DNA from: Candidatus Bathyarchaeota archaeon
GTDB lineage: Archaea; Thermoproteota; Bathyarchaeia; Bathyarchaeales; Bathyarchaeaceae
Length of the DNA: 13,473 bases
NCBI GenBank assembly: GCA_014859755.1
Contig: JACUTO010000029.1
Span: 1 to 13,473, forward strand
Reading direction: 5' to 3'
Shown piece after piece: positions 13,182 through 13,473 of the stretch. The translations under genes were made by a program, and so were the position numbers. Under the pieces are notes generated by a model, which saw only the letters and a list, made by a program, of their open reading frames with translations, had not been told where the DNA came from and ran no database searches. How positions within the stretch are numbered: the first letter of the stretch is position 1; each line of letters starts with the position of its first letter.

Positions 13182-13473
13182 ATGAAAAAGATCGTCTCCA
13201 TGGGTAGAGGAGGCAGCGGCAAAACAAGTTTTGTCGCCCTTATGACCAAATATTTCATTGAAAATGGCGATACTCCCCTACTTCTTGTAGATGTAGACCC
13301 AGATCAAAACTTGGGAGAAATGGTTGGAATAGACCTTAAAGAAGAGGGGAAGAAGACCATATCCGAATTGTTGATTGAAACTTTTTTGGAAGGAGGAGGC
13401 ACCACGGTTGGGGTACCCCCTTCAGAAAGGATAGAAGGTAAAATTTGGGAAAGGGGATTACACGAAGGAGTTT
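13182..13473 (+). CDS. CooC-like P-loop ATPase (CO dehydrogenase/acetyl-CoA synthase maturation type), N-terminal fragment
   Basis: A partial gene running off the right edge; the first 97 codons are present. It opens with MKKIVSMGRGGSGKTSFVAL, with the deviant Walker A GRGGSGKT at residues 8-15, and continues with LLLVDVDPDQNLGEMVG (about 33-49). This pattern is that of the CooC/AcsF group of the MinD class, ATPases that help insert nickel into CO dehydrogenase or acetyl-CoA synthase. Unlike the two MinD-type proteins at 8083-9785, it has no ferredoxin insert in the part seen. AAGAGGATGA lies just before the ATG. The metal-binding CxC motif expected near residue 112 is outside the window, so the assignment rests on the N-terminal third. 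Confidence 0.8.
   Translation, partial: MKKIVSMGRGGSGKTSFVALMTKYFIENGDTPLLLVDVDPDQNLGEMVGIDLKEEGKKTISELLIETFLEGGGTTVGVPPSERIEGKIWERGLHEGV

Overview
The window reads as a piece of an archaeal chromosome. Several genes have archaeal-type promoters (TATA-like boxes about 25-30 bases upstream of short leaders) and Shine-Dalgarno sites close to GGAGGTGA. TTG and GTG starts are common. The gene content is archaeal: a histidine-type Thi4, an ATP-NAD kinase/AcoX-family protein, Cys-rich TRASH/YHS metal proteins, ferredoxin-containing MinD ATPases, and at the right edge a CooC-like ATPase of the kind found near CO dehydrogenase/acetyl-CoA synthase genes. A glycyl radical enzyme on the left edge suggests an anaerobe. 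An uncultured Bathyarchaeia-like lineage is a reasonable guess, but it is inference only.

Layout. Bases 1-145 (minus) hold the N-terminus of a glycyl radical enzyme, too short to stand out as an ORF. Next on the minus strand is a thiazole synthase (thi4). A metal-handling block follows: a 48-residue YHS/TRASH protein and a Cu+ ATPase (copA) on the minus strand, divergent from a PadR-type winged-helix regulator with a C-terminal Cys-rich TRASH-like metal site. The 65-base gap between copA and this regulator carries nested AT-rich palindromes. Then comes an iron-uptake operon on the plus strand: a DtxR/IdeR-type repressor, FeoA with an unusual Gly/Arg-rich insertion, and FeoB. It is preceded by a TATA box sandwiched between two perfect inverted repeats.

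Bases 7670-12197 (plus) form a tightly packed, translationally coupled series: thioredoxin, two MinD-family ATPases each with an inserted 2x[4Fe-4S] ferredoxin domain, a radical SAM protein with a C-terminal winged helix, a 64-residue stand-alone winged-helix-like protein, and an ATP-NAD kinase/AcoX-like protein. A metallo-beta-lactamase-fold hydrolase faces this series tail to tail (12208-12960, minus). The window ends inside a CooC-like ATPase starting at 13182.

How it fits together. The left half is copper and iron homeostasis, with each transporter set paired with its own metal-sensing regulator. The right half looks like a redox or Fe-S related module (thioredoxin, paired Fe-S ATPases, radical SAM) of undetermined function, and it is the best candidate here for an undescribed system. 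No tRNA, rRNA, CRISPR array or insertion sequence was recognised. No stretch of more than about 300 bases lacks a gene; the larger gaps (146-374, 7473-7669, 12964-13181) hold only short inverted repeats and possible promoter elements.
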